A stretch of DNA of 64,000 bases from Takifugu bimaculatus (GCA_004026145.2 CP034983.1:13425212-13489211), one strand, 5' to 3'. Positions 25,738-37,974 are shown, counted from the stretch's first letter. Made by a program: numbers and translations. Notes: generated from the letters alone by a model not told the origin.

Positions 25738-28151
25738 CTTAATGCATACCCACCCTTCCTCCATTAATAAATTACATCAGATGCTGTCTGCTAATTCCCC
25801 ATGTAAGAGAGAAAGAGCACTGCACCATGGTTCTGCAGTAAGCTCGCAGGGATGCCAGTTGCATAAAAGGCATGAAACAACCTGCAAGGCTATCATTGTT
25901 GTTCTGTCGGCTTGTCTATTATAACATAACTCACGGCGGGTTTGAAAGAAATATACAAGTTAAAGTAAGGCGTAACTGTAACTATACACTGTAGAAGTAC
26001 AACCCATCGATTGGTAAGGCAAAAATAGTAAATATTCCGTATTGATCGATGCAGTCCACCAAGGTGTTGTGGTTTAATTGCAATGTAATATCTTATGGAG
26101 CTGAAATAGTATCTATTCTGAATTAGCCATGTTTTCTGAAAAAAACGTGAGTGTTGTACACATTCTATCAATTCCAGGAAAGCATTTTTAACACACTAAT
26201 TGCAATAAGTGGGACAAAGCCGGTGGGTAATGGGCATTTTATGCTCTACACGTCATTCTGATCCTCTGAAGGATCAACTGTGGTGCCAAGTCCTACAAAA
26301 GCAAATGTACACAGATGTTTGGTATGTGCCGTGCATTTAGATGCAAGTCTTTTTTTCCTGCTCTGATTTTAAAAGGCCTGGGTAGTTTAGGAGTGTGTGT
26401 GTGTTTGGGGGTTGCCATATGTGTTTGCTGGTGTATTTGTTTTGTTGTTTTCCCTGCATTCTTTCAGCCTGCACACTCTTCTTGCTGTAAGCAATGTGCC
26501 GTTTTTGTTTGAACACCTGTTCACATATTGTGATCGGCAGCGATGTGAAAAGCGCCTCTTTAATCTCGTCCCATTCATTACTTGGCCAATTTGATTCTGT
26601 TTTTCTTAAGTGGGGGAATTCTTCATGTGCTGCCTACTTACAGGATTTCTTTAATTGCATGTGTGGCTGAGGCAGCCTGCAGTGCTGTCATTTCCCAGTT
26701 TTCCTTCAGATTTGGGTTGTTTGTGTAAGATTCCTCTATGTTGACATTGTGTAACCCAGATTTCTGTCTGCGCCTTCTGTCTTTCAGGATCGAGGTATTG
26801 GGAACACCACTCTGTCTACGTTCGGCGTGGCTCAGGCAGTACTGCAGATCGTCCTCATGTTGTATCCTTTTCGTGACCCCCTCCCTCTAGCCCTGTCCTT
26901 TTCTGGCCAAGGGTGACATTCTCCTGCCAGTTTTGTTTATGCAGTTTACACATAGTTGAGCTGGACACCTTCCAGAATACCAGTTCTATTTCAGCAACAT
27001 TTTTTCATACCGGTATCGAAAAAGGTGGAGAATTGGGATGCTTAAGGAGATCTTTTTATTCCTTGATTGATTGGTTGAACAGCTACTTAATGGTGTCCTC
27101 GGTCGTTGGCTTTTACAGCCTGCGAGCCTTTGCGCAGCTCACTCCCAGGAAGGATGACACAACCATGACAACGGTGAGGATGGAGCTGAGGGACAGGGTG
27201 AGGGGTGAAGTGGGGGCAAGGGTGCTGGGATTCCTCCTGATGTGCTGATGTGTTTGAGGCCCCCCGTGTTTCATCTATTTCCTCTTTTCTCTCTTGCCTT
27301 CCTCTTCTACAGACTCCTACTGCTCACTGTTGATCTGTCCAATATTTGTTTGTGGGTCATGCAAACACTAGCAAAGTGCAAGCTCCTTTCTTGTACATCA
27401 GAGTGGGGTCTTTTTTTAAGGACAGGGGTGTATATGGGGGGAGGATGTGTATTCCGCTTGTCCCGTCGTGGCATCCATTCAGTTGGTAATGAGTTCGGGA
27501 GTGGTGAGGCTTGTTAACTAGCCATGACGCTTGAGTGAAAGGGTTTGAAAGGACAACAGAGAGAACCTGGTAATGAGCAGCTTCAGAGGTACTAATCGAA
27601 CAATGCGTGGAACTAATTTAACATTGAGTGTTGTGTGGATGTGAGGGGACGTTGGGGCTGAATAAAGTGGTGCACTGGGAGCTCCAACACATGTAAGCTC
27701 ACAAGAGATCTGAAATAGGCTGTTTGATTGTCTGTTCTGATGTGCAGATCATCGGCTGCTGTGTGTCCATTTTAGTCCTGAGTTCAGCCCTTCCAGTGAT
27801 GTCCAGAACTCTAGGTGAGTACAAATGCCGGTGCTTTCATGGTGTATTACCACCACCAATGATATAGAGTGTTTGTCAGTTTATCTAAAAGGGAATTTTA
27901 GCATCCAGCAGCATGTCCTTAGATACAAAGAGAGGCCACAAAGGCCAACACACACGTGTTATGAAGAAAACTAAAAGTTATAGCTTATAGCTGCAACCAG
28001 TATTGCCACATTGAACCAAAGTGGAATTCTCCTATAGTTTCCTATGGTGACATTATAGAGAAGTGCAGAGGTAAAAATGACAGAAGTACCATCACAATGG
28101 CACTAATAAACATGCAGAGTGCAGAGCACAGCTGTTCAAATAGCACTAGTC

Positions 28152-28205
<54 letters not shown>

Positions 28206-29898
28206 CGCGCGTGAGTGAGAGAGTGGGAAAATGCGACGGAGTGAGCATACAGTGACTCACTGGGCGCTTTAGAAAATATCAACAGGTTCTGCTTTGTGAC
28301 AGTGAATAGATTAAAAGGAATAAATAGATGAAAAGGCCTCCCAACATAAGAAATAAAAGAAACGCGGAGAGTGGAGTGATGACGTGAGAAGTTTCAGGAC
28401 AGTGCAGGACTTTTACATAGAAATGAAGGTCACGCAACACGGATTATGCCCATTATTGCTAAAGAAGCCTTTGTGTTTATTATTGCATTTTTTTTGAGAC
28501 GTCAACATTGAGCATTGTGCAGCCACCAAGAGGATGCACTCCTTGAACGCATCCTTGGCAGCATTTTAATATTCTCCATCGGGCTGCTCTACCCGTGACA
28601 TTTTACACCATATATCTGGTACCCCTAATTGGATTTTCTGGTATTACTAAACCGAGATCAAAACCTTAAGCATTAAAATTGGATGTCGGCAGACCACAGT
28701 GGCAAGCTACATCAGCCGGGGTCTCCATCATCTTTCTGCCCGAGTCCTTACAGGCAATTTTGTTAAAGGTCCTTGATGCCTCCCAACTGCTTAGTGAGCC
28801 TGTAAATACATCTCTCGAGACACTGAATCGATTGCCTGATCTAATTGATGACAGAGGTTGTGAAGATGTTCCAGAGGAGCCAGAATGAACATGATTCTCA
28901 CCGCACAACAGCTGCATATCATTTCTACATACTACATACAGAGACCAACGCACATAGACACCATTAGTAAAATTAAACACCCTTTTGCTTCTTGGGTTGT
29001 TGATCTTTGTGGTAGTGTGTAACAACAGCTATGCTATTGCTGACGTGTGCAGCTATGCTAGGCTATGAGAGAATGGTAGAGCAGTGAAGAGCAGAAGTGT
29101 GCTGGAGAAACTGCTTCTTAATCTCCCTGAAGGTCCTAGGAGAAAAAACTCCACCTTTGCTGACACATCCGCTGCTATATTTAGTCTCCCATCCTTTCAT
29201 AATCCACCTTGGAACACCACTTAAATTACTGCAAACCACGATGCAGAGTTCTTTTTTCCCCCTCCAACCTAATGTCCGACCTGATCTCTGCTTCTTCCAG
29301 GTATCACCACATTTGACCTGCTGGGTGACTTTGGGAGATTCAACTGGCTGGGGAACTTTTACATCGTCCTCTCCTACAACTTGCTGTTCGCCGTCGTGAC
29401 GACCCTGTGTCTCATACGGAAATTCACCTCAGCGGTGCGGGAGGAGCTTCTGAAGGCCTTAGGTATGATAATCTGGTCACGTTCACACTTTCATAATCTC
29501 TGCAATCAAATGTTTTGTGTGACGCAGCCGCAGCACCGGTCTCTGCAGCCTTCTACATAAGTTTTCTCGGACTGCGCAACCTGACAGAATGAGATTTCTT
29601 CAGCAGTGAGCTGCAAACAGACGTGTCAGGGATGGGGTTAGTCTCCAAGGCTCGTGGCGATGGACCGAGAATGCTTGATACGCTGGGTGGGATAGGGTTA
29701 GAAGCTGTCAGACAGAGGTGCTGGGGGGGAAAAAAAGAGGATCAATACCTCTGTCTAAGTGAAAGTCTGAAGTTTATAATGAGATTTCTCTGCCTTATCT
29801 CTCCATGCCCAGGTCTGGATAAATTGCAACTGTCAAACAGCCCCACAGACCCCGAATCGGGGAAGCTCTCGGCCAACGGGCATCAGAAAACTCTTTAG
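8250..29898 (+). CDS. lmbr1: Limb development membrane protein 1 (LIMR family), complete
   Basis: LMBR1 is a multi-pass (about nine-helix) plasma-membrane protein of the LIMR/lipocalin-receptor-like family; its biochemical role is poorly known. Seventeen coding exons, all GT/AG: 8250-8312, 10446-10518, 10916-10955, 11526-11665, 12080-12183, 17701-17827, 18630-18698, 18790-18854, 19093-19165, 22257-22346, 23067-23143, 23637-23714, 26788-26861, 27083-27173, 27748-27814, 29301-29462, 29813-29898. These sum to 1479 bp (492 residues; human about 490) with consistent phases throughout. Hallmarks are REQNFHSQVREY at the N-terminus, LLPFSIISNEILLSFPKNYY in exon 4, LFSNLCLFILMPFAYFFLES in exon 5, SRMFTVMGQLLVKPT in exon 8 and FGRFNWLGNFYIVLSYNLLF in exon 16. 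The C-terminus is hydrophilic and ends NGHQKTL. Exons 9-11 form the charged cytoplasmic loop, and exon 10 is the least conserved part. The start lies in a strong Kozak context. The gene is famous for hosting the SHH limb enhancer in intron 5. Confidence 0.97.
8313..10445 (+). other. LMBR1 intron 1
   Basis: 2.1 kb, AT-rich in its first half. A chance open frame at 9718-10134 overlaps an equally open frame on the other strand. No repeat or RNA gene was recognised. Confidence 0.7.
13040..14110 (+). promoter_or_regulatory. Candidate ZRS core within LMBR1 intron 5
   Basis: This is the best guess inside the intron. It is repeat-free and has a dense mix of posterior-HOX-like TTTTATG, CCAATAA and TTTATT motifs (13230-13290, 13585-13600). 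ETS-type cores (AGGAAGC near 13060, GCGGAAAT near 13335) and a CATCTG E-box (near 13105) also occur. ETS, HOX and HAND2 inputs are known for the ZRS. The assignment rests on motif content only. Confidence 0.25.
14486..14499. promoter_or_regulatory. Perfect palindromic RFX X-box in LMBR1 intron 5
   Basis: GTTACCATGGCAAC matches the full X-box consensus, GTTnCCATGGnAAC, on both half-sites. It sits in unique sequence with an ETS/SOX-like surround. Confidence 0.65.
14875..14891. repeat. Short (GT)n tract
   Basis: About eight GT units followed by a T-rich tract, in LMBR1 intron 5. Confidence 0.85.
15481..15659 (+). repeat. 45-bp minisatellite, four copies, in LMBR1 intron 5
   Basis: Copies are 15481-15525 (diverged), 15526-15569 (one base short), 15570-15614 and 15615-15659 (identical to each other). 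The unit begins GGCTGCTGGGTGGCTC and ends CATGTATGATTCTAT. Because 45 is a multiple of three, it also creates short periodic open frames, which are not genes. Identity between neighbouring copies suggests recent expansion. Confidence 0.95.
15660..17700 (+). other. Distal part of LMBR1 intron 5
   Basis: Unique sequence with a T-rich run (15885-15899) and a CT-rich stretch (16480-16520). It ends in a pyrimidine tract and TTTTAG acceptor at 17695-17700. No gene was recognised. Confidence 0.6.
19166..22256 (+). other. LMBR1 intron 9
   Basis: 3.1 kb of unique AT-rich sequence with no repeat, RNA or protein-like frame recognised. It ends CTCCAG before exon 10. Confidence 0.6.
23715..26787 (+). other. 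LMBR1 intron 12
   Basis: 3.1 kb. It contains the (CA)n tract at 25696-25734 and otherwise unique sequence. No gene was recognised. Confidence 0.6.
25696..25734. repeat. (CA)n microsatellite in LMBR1 intron 12
   Basis: About 19 uninterrupted CA units followed by TCTCTT. Confidence 0.95.
27815..29300 (+). other. LMBR1 intron 15
   Basis: 1.5 kb. It holds the (GT)n(GC)n repeat at 28152-28212; the remainder is unique. Confidence 0.6.
28152..28212. repeat. Compound (GT)n/(GC)n microsatellite
   Basis: Runs of GT are broken three times by GCGCGC blocks. Alternating purine-pyrimidine sequence of this kind can adopt Z-DNA; that property is general knowledge, not shown here. Confidence 0.95.
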
Positions 29899-30017
29899 TG
29901 CAACAGACACACACATGCATACATACATTCACACACACACACACCTTAGCACAGCCAAAGGGAGATTTCGACAGTACTGCCTGGCTGCTGAAAAGCGAAA
30001 GGGATTGGAAGGAACTT

Positions 30018-30023
30018 AATAAA
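30018..30023 (+). terminator. Proximal LMBR1 poly(A) signal candidate
   Basis: AATAAA lies 119 bp after the LMBR1 stop codon. Confidence 0.5.
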
Positions 30024-31482
30024 CCCGGGCTGCGTCTGATGGACGCTGCAAATGGAGGCTGAGAGCAATTTACCTTCATGACATTCCATCCCCTGCGTCT
30101 CGGATGGAAGCTGGGACTGTGCCAGGGATGAGAGCGAGGAGCTAAATAGACTTGGCTTCACTGCAGTGACCTTGATGTTGACCTCAGCTGCGACTGTGAC
30201 TTTAAAGCACCCATCTCTTTCTTCAGGGGCACAGTTTTCTTTCCAACGAAGTATTGATATCTGCTCTTCTACAACCTCCTCACCACTGAACTAGTCAAAA
30301 ACGAGAGGGTAAAACAGGTGAAAAACGTGCACCTTCTATCTTTTTAGTCTTTTTTTCCCTTGATTTTCTTCCGTGCACAATTCTATTTGTAATACAAGCA
30401 GCTGGCATGATTCTGATTGGGTGTTTATCTTTTTAAGGTTAGAATAAGATGTTCAAATAGGTGACACATTATATCCATTATATATATAAAAAAAGAAATC
30501 ACCTGACAATACAATTTACTTGAAACAGTATGTTGCTTTTCATTACTGATTGCTCTTATATTTCACTTCTCCTGCAGCCATTTTTCTTTTATTCGGCTTC
30601 ACTAATGTGGGCTTTACCTTACTGATGATGTCATTAGGTTGTAAAAAGGGTAAGAACTTTTATTTTAGGTGCTTTATATTAGATTTGAGCTACTCCACAA
30701 ATTGAAAACTGTTTGGGAGTTTGATCCACTCGACTTCCAGTAAACAGAATGCTTTAGTGCATTTGAAGCCGGTCCCTGGGGGGGGGTGTTACCTAAGATT
30801 TTATTATGCACATGATGCCACTGCATTTCTGCTCATCCAAAAAAAAAGGAAAAAAAATTATACATTTTAAATGGGCAGAATGTTTTTTTCAATCATATGT
30901 AAATCTTGTAGATGTGTATAATGTCATATCTAGATGTAAATATAGGGCTCATGACCAGTCGCCAGTGTTTAACTCTGCTTTCTGTAATTTGTTGTAAATA
31001 TGTATGTATTTTTTTTCTATAGGAACAACTCAATCTAATGCAAACCTGTTCCAGTCAGCCAGTTGGAAGACTTGTCGACTCAGGCTCCATTTACAGATTG
31101 TTGTATTGCTGCATAATCTTTTGAACTGTGATGTTCTTGTTTCCAGAACCACCTTAAATGCCTTAAATGATGAGCATTGTGTGGGATACACGGTTGGACC
31201 GTTCCTCGTTATGTGTAGTTAACGTGCGTGTGTGCGTACGAGTGTAGTTCTGAGTGATCTGTGAGATTTGGGGTGTTGTTTTTGTTTCAAAGGTTGCCCC
31301 ACAGCAAATGGCTCTTTTTCCTATAAAACATGAGCAACTCCTGATATATATTAGTTAAAATAATTTTTTTTTATCACTAGCGATAAAAGAAAAGGAATTT
31401 TTTTTTTTTACACATTTATTTTTGAGGACAGGGAACTTTTATAACAGCTGGTTGTTGTTACAGTATTACAAGGCTTCGATTG

Positions 31483-31488
31483 AATAAA
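31483..31488 (+). terminator. Distal LMBR1 poly(A) signal candidate
   Basis: AATAAA is followed by a GT-rich segment (31493-31501) of downstream-element type. It would give a 3' UTR of about 1.6 kb. Confidence 0.4.
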
Positions 31489-31986
31489 AACTGCTCTGTG
31501 TTTTAAAAAAAATCACAATGTGTTTAACTACAATCAACACCCCCCAATACTGATCATATTTGTTGACTGGTGTCAATTCAGTGTTGTCTGTCGTGTTTGT
31601 GTGTGCGCGTCCTTGGCTGGTTGAATAATGTGAAATATATAGACCAAAATGACATTGAAAAGCAAAAAAGTTTACTGCGTAAAATGTCAAACTAGTGTAA
31701 TTGCTTGAGGAATGAGTGAAAAAGAAGCATACAGAGAAATGCATGGGTTAGCTTGGGTTAGACTTTAAAGTGGGAGAATAAAAGGCAACCAACTGCCCAT
31801 AGCACCTGTAGCAAGGGATATTTTCTATTGAAGAAGGATTTTTGGATGTATGTAGTTTACCTTTGTGTGGTGGGTGGGTGGGTGTTTTAGATGTCGAAAG
31901 TTGGGGCCTGTAATCGGTTTGTACGTCAGTGAGTCTGCATGTAAATGTTTGGCACATGTTTCGTGAATGTATTTTCTTCTCTTGTT

Positions 31987-31992
31987 TTTATT
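31987..31992 (-). terminator. RNF32 poly(A) signal candidate
   Basis: TTTATT on the + strand gives AATAAA on the RNF32 strand, about 420 bp after its stop codon. Confidence 0.45.
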
Positions 31993-32413
31993 TTTTACAA
32001 TTTCTCATGTTCTCAGTTTCTATACTCTTTTTTTTTTTTTGATGTTTCTGTGTTTGCAAATAAAATTAGCAAATGCTTTGAAAGTGATTTCATCATGATC
32101 CATCAGTGTGACCTGAATAATTTCTGACAGGTGAATTAATAGAGGTGAGACACTTCTTTGGATATGCTCATTTTGTTCCTTGCCAAGAGTCAGATGAAAA
32201 GGATCAATGTAACTGTCTGTGCACGTACGGACGAGTATGGAGCTAACCACGGCCCCATTAGCTTTAGTTTACAACTGTATACAGTGGCAAAACAGCCTGC
32301 TGTTGTTAACAGCAACGACAGATTATGCAAGCAGACATTCACGCAGGCTCCTCGATTAGATTTGTTTGATTTTGCAGAAGGCGATTTTGGATCTGATCAA
32401 TTATCGTACCTGT

Positions 32414-35400
32414 TTAGATAAGTTTTTTATGGTATGCAGATCTGCACAGGGGACAGGGTGGTCTGGTCTGGATGCTAAAGGCTTCAAAGGCTTCCAGACA
32501 TGGCTGGTGGAAGAGGTGGGAGCAGGACAGGAGGACAAGACGTCTGCCTCGCGGAGGCTGTGAAGTCTCTGCTTCTGCAGGGAGGCCGGGGCTGCACAGC
32601 GCAGTCAAACAGATGGGACAGTCCCAGACGTCTCTCTGGATCACCTGTCAGATGAGGAGATGAACAGGATACAACTATTGACATCACTTCAAAAAAACAA
32701 AACCCAAAGAGTTCCAATCACCTAATGGTAGGTAGAAGCCACCCCCCACCCCCGACCAGGACTTCAGAGTACATTTCAGTAATGTAGACCAACGGTGTGC
32801 TCGGTTATTTCTGCATTTCTCTTGACAGGCCTGTGCCAATGATTAACCAGCATTTAGGGGGCGGGGCATGGCCTGCCATTAAATGTTACCCAACGAGCTG
32901 CACTCAGTTTTATGGATTACGCCCTGGGAAAAACATGTAAGGCATGCATTGAATTCTGCGTCCACACAAGCACAAAAAAAAAGAACAACCCTTTCCACTC
33001 CTAAAATATTTCCATTCACTTCACTGACCTGGCTCTGTATTCGCTGCCAGTCGCTCTCCTGAGGTTCAGAGACACACTTTCTCTCCAGCTGCTGGAAAAC
33101 TCGCCTGCTCGATGACAGTGAGTGGTTGATATCACGCAGAAAAGCCTCCGTGTCGGTGTGACAGTACCGGACAAAGCTGTCATTCAACTCCTGCAACTAA
33201 TTAGAAAAACCTATTTTAGTGGCACAAAAGAGGCATGTTTCATTCAGGCACACAATGGAGCTGTGTTGTTGGTGAGCAGTAATTGTGTGTATTGTGCTGG
33301 CTGAGGCACGCTGACAGGGTACAGTTGTTAAACAGCCAGATCAATACAGTCATGTCTCCCACTAACATGCACAATTAATGGTAACCAGTTAAATAAATAA
33401 AAAAAAGGAACACAGTGCTGGGAAACAGGGCGAACACCCTCCCCTGACTGGACACACAGTTGAGCTGATTTTAAACTGGGCTAATAGAAATGAGTAAAAT
33501 ATCCTGCAAAGTAAAGAGGAGATATCCTAAACAAATCACCTCTCTCACAATGAAAAATGAGGAATTTTACAGGCGTGTCTCTTAACTCTGTCATCCCAGA
33601 AATCATCTGTCTTCCTCCATTTACATCAGCTGTTGCTAGGCAACAAAATGTCCACAAATTCGAGTTTATATCCAAGACATATTCGACAGTCAATGAATAG
33701 TCTATTTATACATAGACAGCTTTAAAAAGAACTACAAGTTTGATCGGCTGACAAATACAGCTTTGCCGCGTTAAAAGCCCAACCGTCTCCATGACAACTG
33801 GGCAAACTGCAACATCAGGAGATGCGAGTGAAAGGCCTGGAAAACCAACAGGGGAAGCTTGTTAAGGGAAGCTTGAGGAAGAAATGCTATCCATATTAAA
33901 GGTTACTACTGTGGAATATTCTGATGTTCGAGCTGATTGTGTGAGCGATGCTAAGGCTGGAATCCTCGAAGCATCACGCTATGTCGACACCTGCAACCTC
34001 ACATTTTTCACAAGGGACGGGCGTGACTCAAGCCCACAACTTACATGTCACAATCCCGTCTGAATCATTTTACAACTCGGCTTTTATCGCTAATTAAACA
34101 ACTGTTGACCATTGGGATGGAGGCTTTTATGACTTTTCAACAGTCAAAGCAAACAGTACAGCCATGGGTGAACTTTGTCTGGCTCTGTAGAAGAGGAGGA
34201 CGAGAGAGGAGATACAGGAGAGGGAGAGGAGGTGCAAGCCTTATCTCAGGCCAGTGGTTCTAAAGGTTGGCAGTGTCCGCCTTGATGTGTTGACTCAAGT
34301 TGGAACTCTGAAAAAGCTGAATAGCTAAAAGCTGGATATTAGGATCAGCTGATAACAGTTCTAAAACCAACGTGGCAGTTTTGCTCTTTTTTTTTCTCCC
34401 TCTCTGCAGAACACCTGTGGCTTTATTGCACAATGATGCCTTATTGCCTCATGCTATCGCGAGGAAAACCCAAACTTGTCACACACGGGTTCCAGCGCTA
34501 ACATGCCTGTTTGCATTACAGTCAGCTAAGCAAATAAGTCTCCCTCTTGAAAATCAAGTCAATCGGACCTGTCAGCGCTGAGTTGTGCACCTCAAAGCTC
34601 TTGAAGATCATCCCCAGTGTGACAAAAGACATGAGACGATCTCGTGACCACCCACGACCTGTGAATCATACAACGTGAATGTAAAGTGGCCGACTGTGTC
34701 TGTGACTCCACTGCAAGCATGCGGACGCGGCCTAATGTGTTTGAGCACAGTTAACTGGTACAGTAAATGGGGCGTCTTTGTTATCGTGACGTTTTAAAGG
34801 CACGCTTTTTAGGCGAGATGATTGCGATGGATGGGGGAGGGGTGGGTCAGTCTGACCCGAGCATGTGAAAAGTGTGCCCCCCACCCCCATGTTTGTCACG
34901 CTCCCCAAATCTGTGTTTTTGAACTGTAAAAAAAAATCCCTATGCGATTACGAACCACACGTTTCTTCACAGCGATGAACATTTTTTTTGAGTTTAAAGC
35001 ATCTAGCGAATTTGCAGGGGTGGAGGCCAGTCCAGTCCGTGGTCCTCATTGGTTGGGGGAAGTTCACTAGATGGCAATGTTCCCTTTTCCTGAGAGCTGA
35101 CACAAAGGCAACATAACTCCATTCACTGGCTACACTTGAGGAGGCTATTAATTAAACGCTACATCAAATCCAGCCCCTGTATGATTTATAGCCTTGAAAG
35201 GGGAACAAAGAACAAAGAGTGAAATGACAACCTGAGCCAGGTATCCAAACAACCTGCTCAGCCTCAACTCATTAACCCAGTAACAGTGTGTGTTTGGGGT
35301 CAGCGGGTTCCTGAAAGTCATGCCCTGAGATGTTTGCTGCAGGCTTGATGTTAAAAACACAGAAAGAAGAATAAGCAGGAGGAAATAGGACTACAGAGTG

Positions 35401-37974
35401 ATAGGAGAAAGCGCAAGTACTCTACGGAGGTGTGATCAATGAAACTCACACTCTAAACTAACCTTTTCTTCAAAGAATTTGCGCCGCTGGTGTTTGTCTT
35501 GTGGGCTGCTGTATTTTCTCAATATAGCGAACCCTTTTCTTGTGGCGTAGCCTCGCCAGTATGCTTGAATTCTAGACACACAGAAGCTTTATAAAGCTGG
35601 AGGGACAGGACGGGTGTCACTCTGACAAATCGGATGCTGGTAATCAACTTACCTGGTGGCACACTTGTGTCTGAAGAGTTGTGCTGCATCGTGGATCACA
35701 CGCGTCTCATATTGCTCCTTTCTGCACATTGGGCAGCATTTCCTCCTTGAAAACCTCTCAAATGCCTGCAGACACGTTTTGTGGAAAACGTGGGAGCAAG
35801 ACAGCAGCACCTGAAATACAACAGTGAGCCAGTGTGTGATGAATCCTCAACAAGAAAAACAACAGCTGATTTCAAGGTTATATATTGTGTTTGAGTGATC
35901 AAAAAGGTCTCCAAGTATATACAATGTTTACTGTCTGTGAGTCTTAAGCCACGGCAAATCTGTGTGTGCTCATGCACGGATGTCAATGCATGTATCCCCT
36001 TTTAAGTGTTATTTGCTTAGAGGAGAGAAGGAGTCACCGTGAGCCCCAGTGGGCCGTCTGGGACCGGGACAAAGGTCTCCTCTACCTGTGAGATGGAGCC
36101 TTTTATCGTCTAAAAGCAGAGCTCCGCAGCAATGAGGCTTAGCACACAAACCAGTTTACTCAGACCTCTAGTGGGAAGGGGGAAGACATATTGATTTCCC
36201 ATTGTTTTTGGTCAGACTAACACACTCCATCACCAGTGAAAGGGCCCCCCTGCAGAGCACAATTTCCACTCGCTTGACAAACCATTAGACCACAGAGAAA
36301 TTTCCTCTCGTAGTGTTTTAGGTGTACAAAGCAAAAGAGCTTTCTTTTTCACCTATATTCTGAATTAAATCAAAATATCACTGTCTTTGATGAGAATTCA
36401 TTGCTATATCAATGGACACATTGCATAATTACAATTTAAAAAAACAAACACTTTAAATCAAAAGATTCACTCTTGCATTGTCATTATGACCAGTTTGTAA
36501 TTAACAGTGTTTCCAACCACCCCCATGGCAAACGAATATTTACATCTGCACCTATGGTAACTTGCTTTGTGAGGAAACCATCCCGGTCCCACATTCTTGA
36601 GAAGATTGGCATCTTGAAAAGGGGATCAGAGAGGTGCAAGCCTGACCGACCCCTCACAGTAACACACAAATTGCTACAACATCACGTCACAGTTGAGTTC
36701 CAAGGCAGTATGGGCAAATTTGTACAGTTGTCTACACAGATTAGAGCATACAGGAACAGCCGAGGGAGGCGGGAGAAAGGAGTCTTTCTGTGTGTAACGT
36801 GCACATGTGTGTATACTGAAATACTGAGGACAGAGAACACTTAAAAGGAGCTCTTTCAAACAGCACCGGGGGAATACCTGTGGCTGAAGCAGAAACTCCT
36901 CCCTGCATATTGCGCAGGGCTGTCCTGACTCCCCTTGCTGAATAGACCTCGCCTTGACCTGTCTCCATTCACCCTCCGTTAGTCCTGGTGCAGGGGAGGC
37001 CACCAATCCCAACTTCTGAGCTATGCAAAGAAAACAAACCATGACAGGAACATACCTATTTGGTACACAAGTCACGTCTTTTGTGTTTAATATACCTAGT
37101 GTTAGAGGAGGTGGAGCCGAATCAAGCACATATTCGCCCTCTTCTTGTAGATTTTGGTCCGGAAAAGACCTTTCCTCATCCTTTTCCTGTGGATTCCTGG
37201 ATGTTTTTCTCTTTGATTTCACCAACGGGTCAGAAATGGGGAAATTTGGATGCAGTAGTGTACTTGTGATGTGATCATAAATGGCAAGTGAAGTAAACAC
37301 TACGTTGTTGCTCCCTTTAGATTCGAAACCCTGTAATAACAAATATAAAAAAACAATAAAATGTAAATGCTCAAAACTGAATTTGCATAAAGTGATGCAT
37401 GGACAAAGCAACTTTATTACCTTGGCAAAGTAGAAAACATAGATTTAACATTATCTCAGTCCAGGATAGGCAATAAATACAACTAAAAGCATTCTGAGCC
37501 ACACTGTCTAGACTAAATAATGGTAAATTAAAGGAATAAATCACTGCATGGTTAATGGGGGAGAAGCTCAAGCAGAAATGTATAATTTACTAATGCAGCA
37601 GGGAAAATGTCAGAGAAATTACTTTTTAAATTCGACAAAACAACGCGGCAGAGGTATATTTAATTCGAACCACCCTGGGGTAAACTTTGATTATGTTTTT
37701 AAGTAAACTACGCCATGACGAAGCACAAAATTGCTCCAGATGTCTGATAATTAGGTAACGCTGGCAGATATCTTAAACTTAAAGTTCATCTTAATCTTAA
37801 TATTAAACGCCAAAACTTTGTCTTGACTACGTTAAGGTCAAACCCACGGCGAACATCGCCCGGAGACTAAACGCTTGTGCAGAAAGAAAGACATTTTAAA
37901 GTCTTTGTTTCATTTCACACAACTATACGGTGGTAGACAAAAGCTAAATTCCAAACCTGCCGCGCCGCCATCAT
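32414..37974 (-). CDS. rnf32: RING finger protein 32, complete
   Basis: A probable E3 ubiquitin ligase, with two RING-H2 fingers separated by an IQ motif; in mammals it is mainly testis-expressed. Seven coding exons, all GT/AG, in coding order: 37974-37957, 37330-37096, 37020-36878, 35810-35653, 35571-35463, 33196-33029, 32644-32414. They sum to 1062 bp (353 residues; human about 362) with consistent phases. The start is ATGATGGCGGCG; either ATG (37974 or 37971) may be used. The first RING spans exons 3-4: CAICREE, then LLSCSHVFHKTCLQAFE, then CCPMCRK. The IQ motif is RIQAYWRGYATRKG in exon 5. The second RING is in exon 7: CPICLTALCSP, then LVLLSCSHLFHQPCLEAFE, then CPLCRSAYHKK, with stop TAA at 32416-32414. 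The segment before RING 1, YVLDSAPPPLTLAQKLGLV, is a family hallmark and spans the exon 2/3 junction. No frame breaks were found. Confidence 0.95.
33632..33644. promoter_or_regulatory. RFX X-box in RNF32 intron 5
   Basis: GTTGCTAGGCAAC is a complete two-half-site X-box. A second, GTCTCCATGACAAC, lies 140 bp away at 33785. Confidence 0.65.
33785..33798. promoter_or_regulatory. Second X-box-like site in RNF32 intron 5
   Basis: GTCTCCATGACAAC matches the X-box form with one strong and one weaker half-site. Confidence 0.5.
35811..36877 (-). other. RNF32 intron 3
   Basis: 1.1 kb of unique AT-rich sequence between the exons that together encode the first RING finger. Nothing else was recognised. 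Confidence 0.6.
37021..37095 (-). other. RNF32 intron 2, 75 bp, stop-free and a multiple of three
   Basis: Donor CTAG|GTATAT and acceptor GCATAG|CTCAG give the conserved join LTL-AQKLGL. With no stop in frame, retention would add 25 residues just before the first RING. Confidence 0.8.

Larger units (their letters stand above)
29899..32413. other. LMBR1/RNF32 convergent spacer with both 3' UTRs
   Basis: About 2.5 kb lies between the two stop codons, AT-rich with several A and T runs and a CA stretch at 29910-29943. Poly(A) signals for LMBR1 are at 30018-30023 and 31483-31488. For RNF32, on the other strand, the signal is at 31987-31992. If the distal LMBR1 site and the RNF32 site are used, the transcripts end about 500 bp apart. 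Confidence 0.65.
33197..35462 (-). other. RNF32 intron 5
   Basis: 2.3 kb, the largest RNF32 intron, unique sequence with two RFX-type X-boxes (33632-33644 and 33785-33798). Long-range SHH enhancers other than the ZRS are reported from the RNF32 neighbourhood in mammals. Whether one lies here cannot be settled without alignment. Confidence 0.5.

Noticed and set aside
36473..36844. 123-codon + strand frame in RNF32 intron 3
   Set aside because: No domain or splice signals; it partly overlaps sequence next to an RNF32 exon on the other strand.
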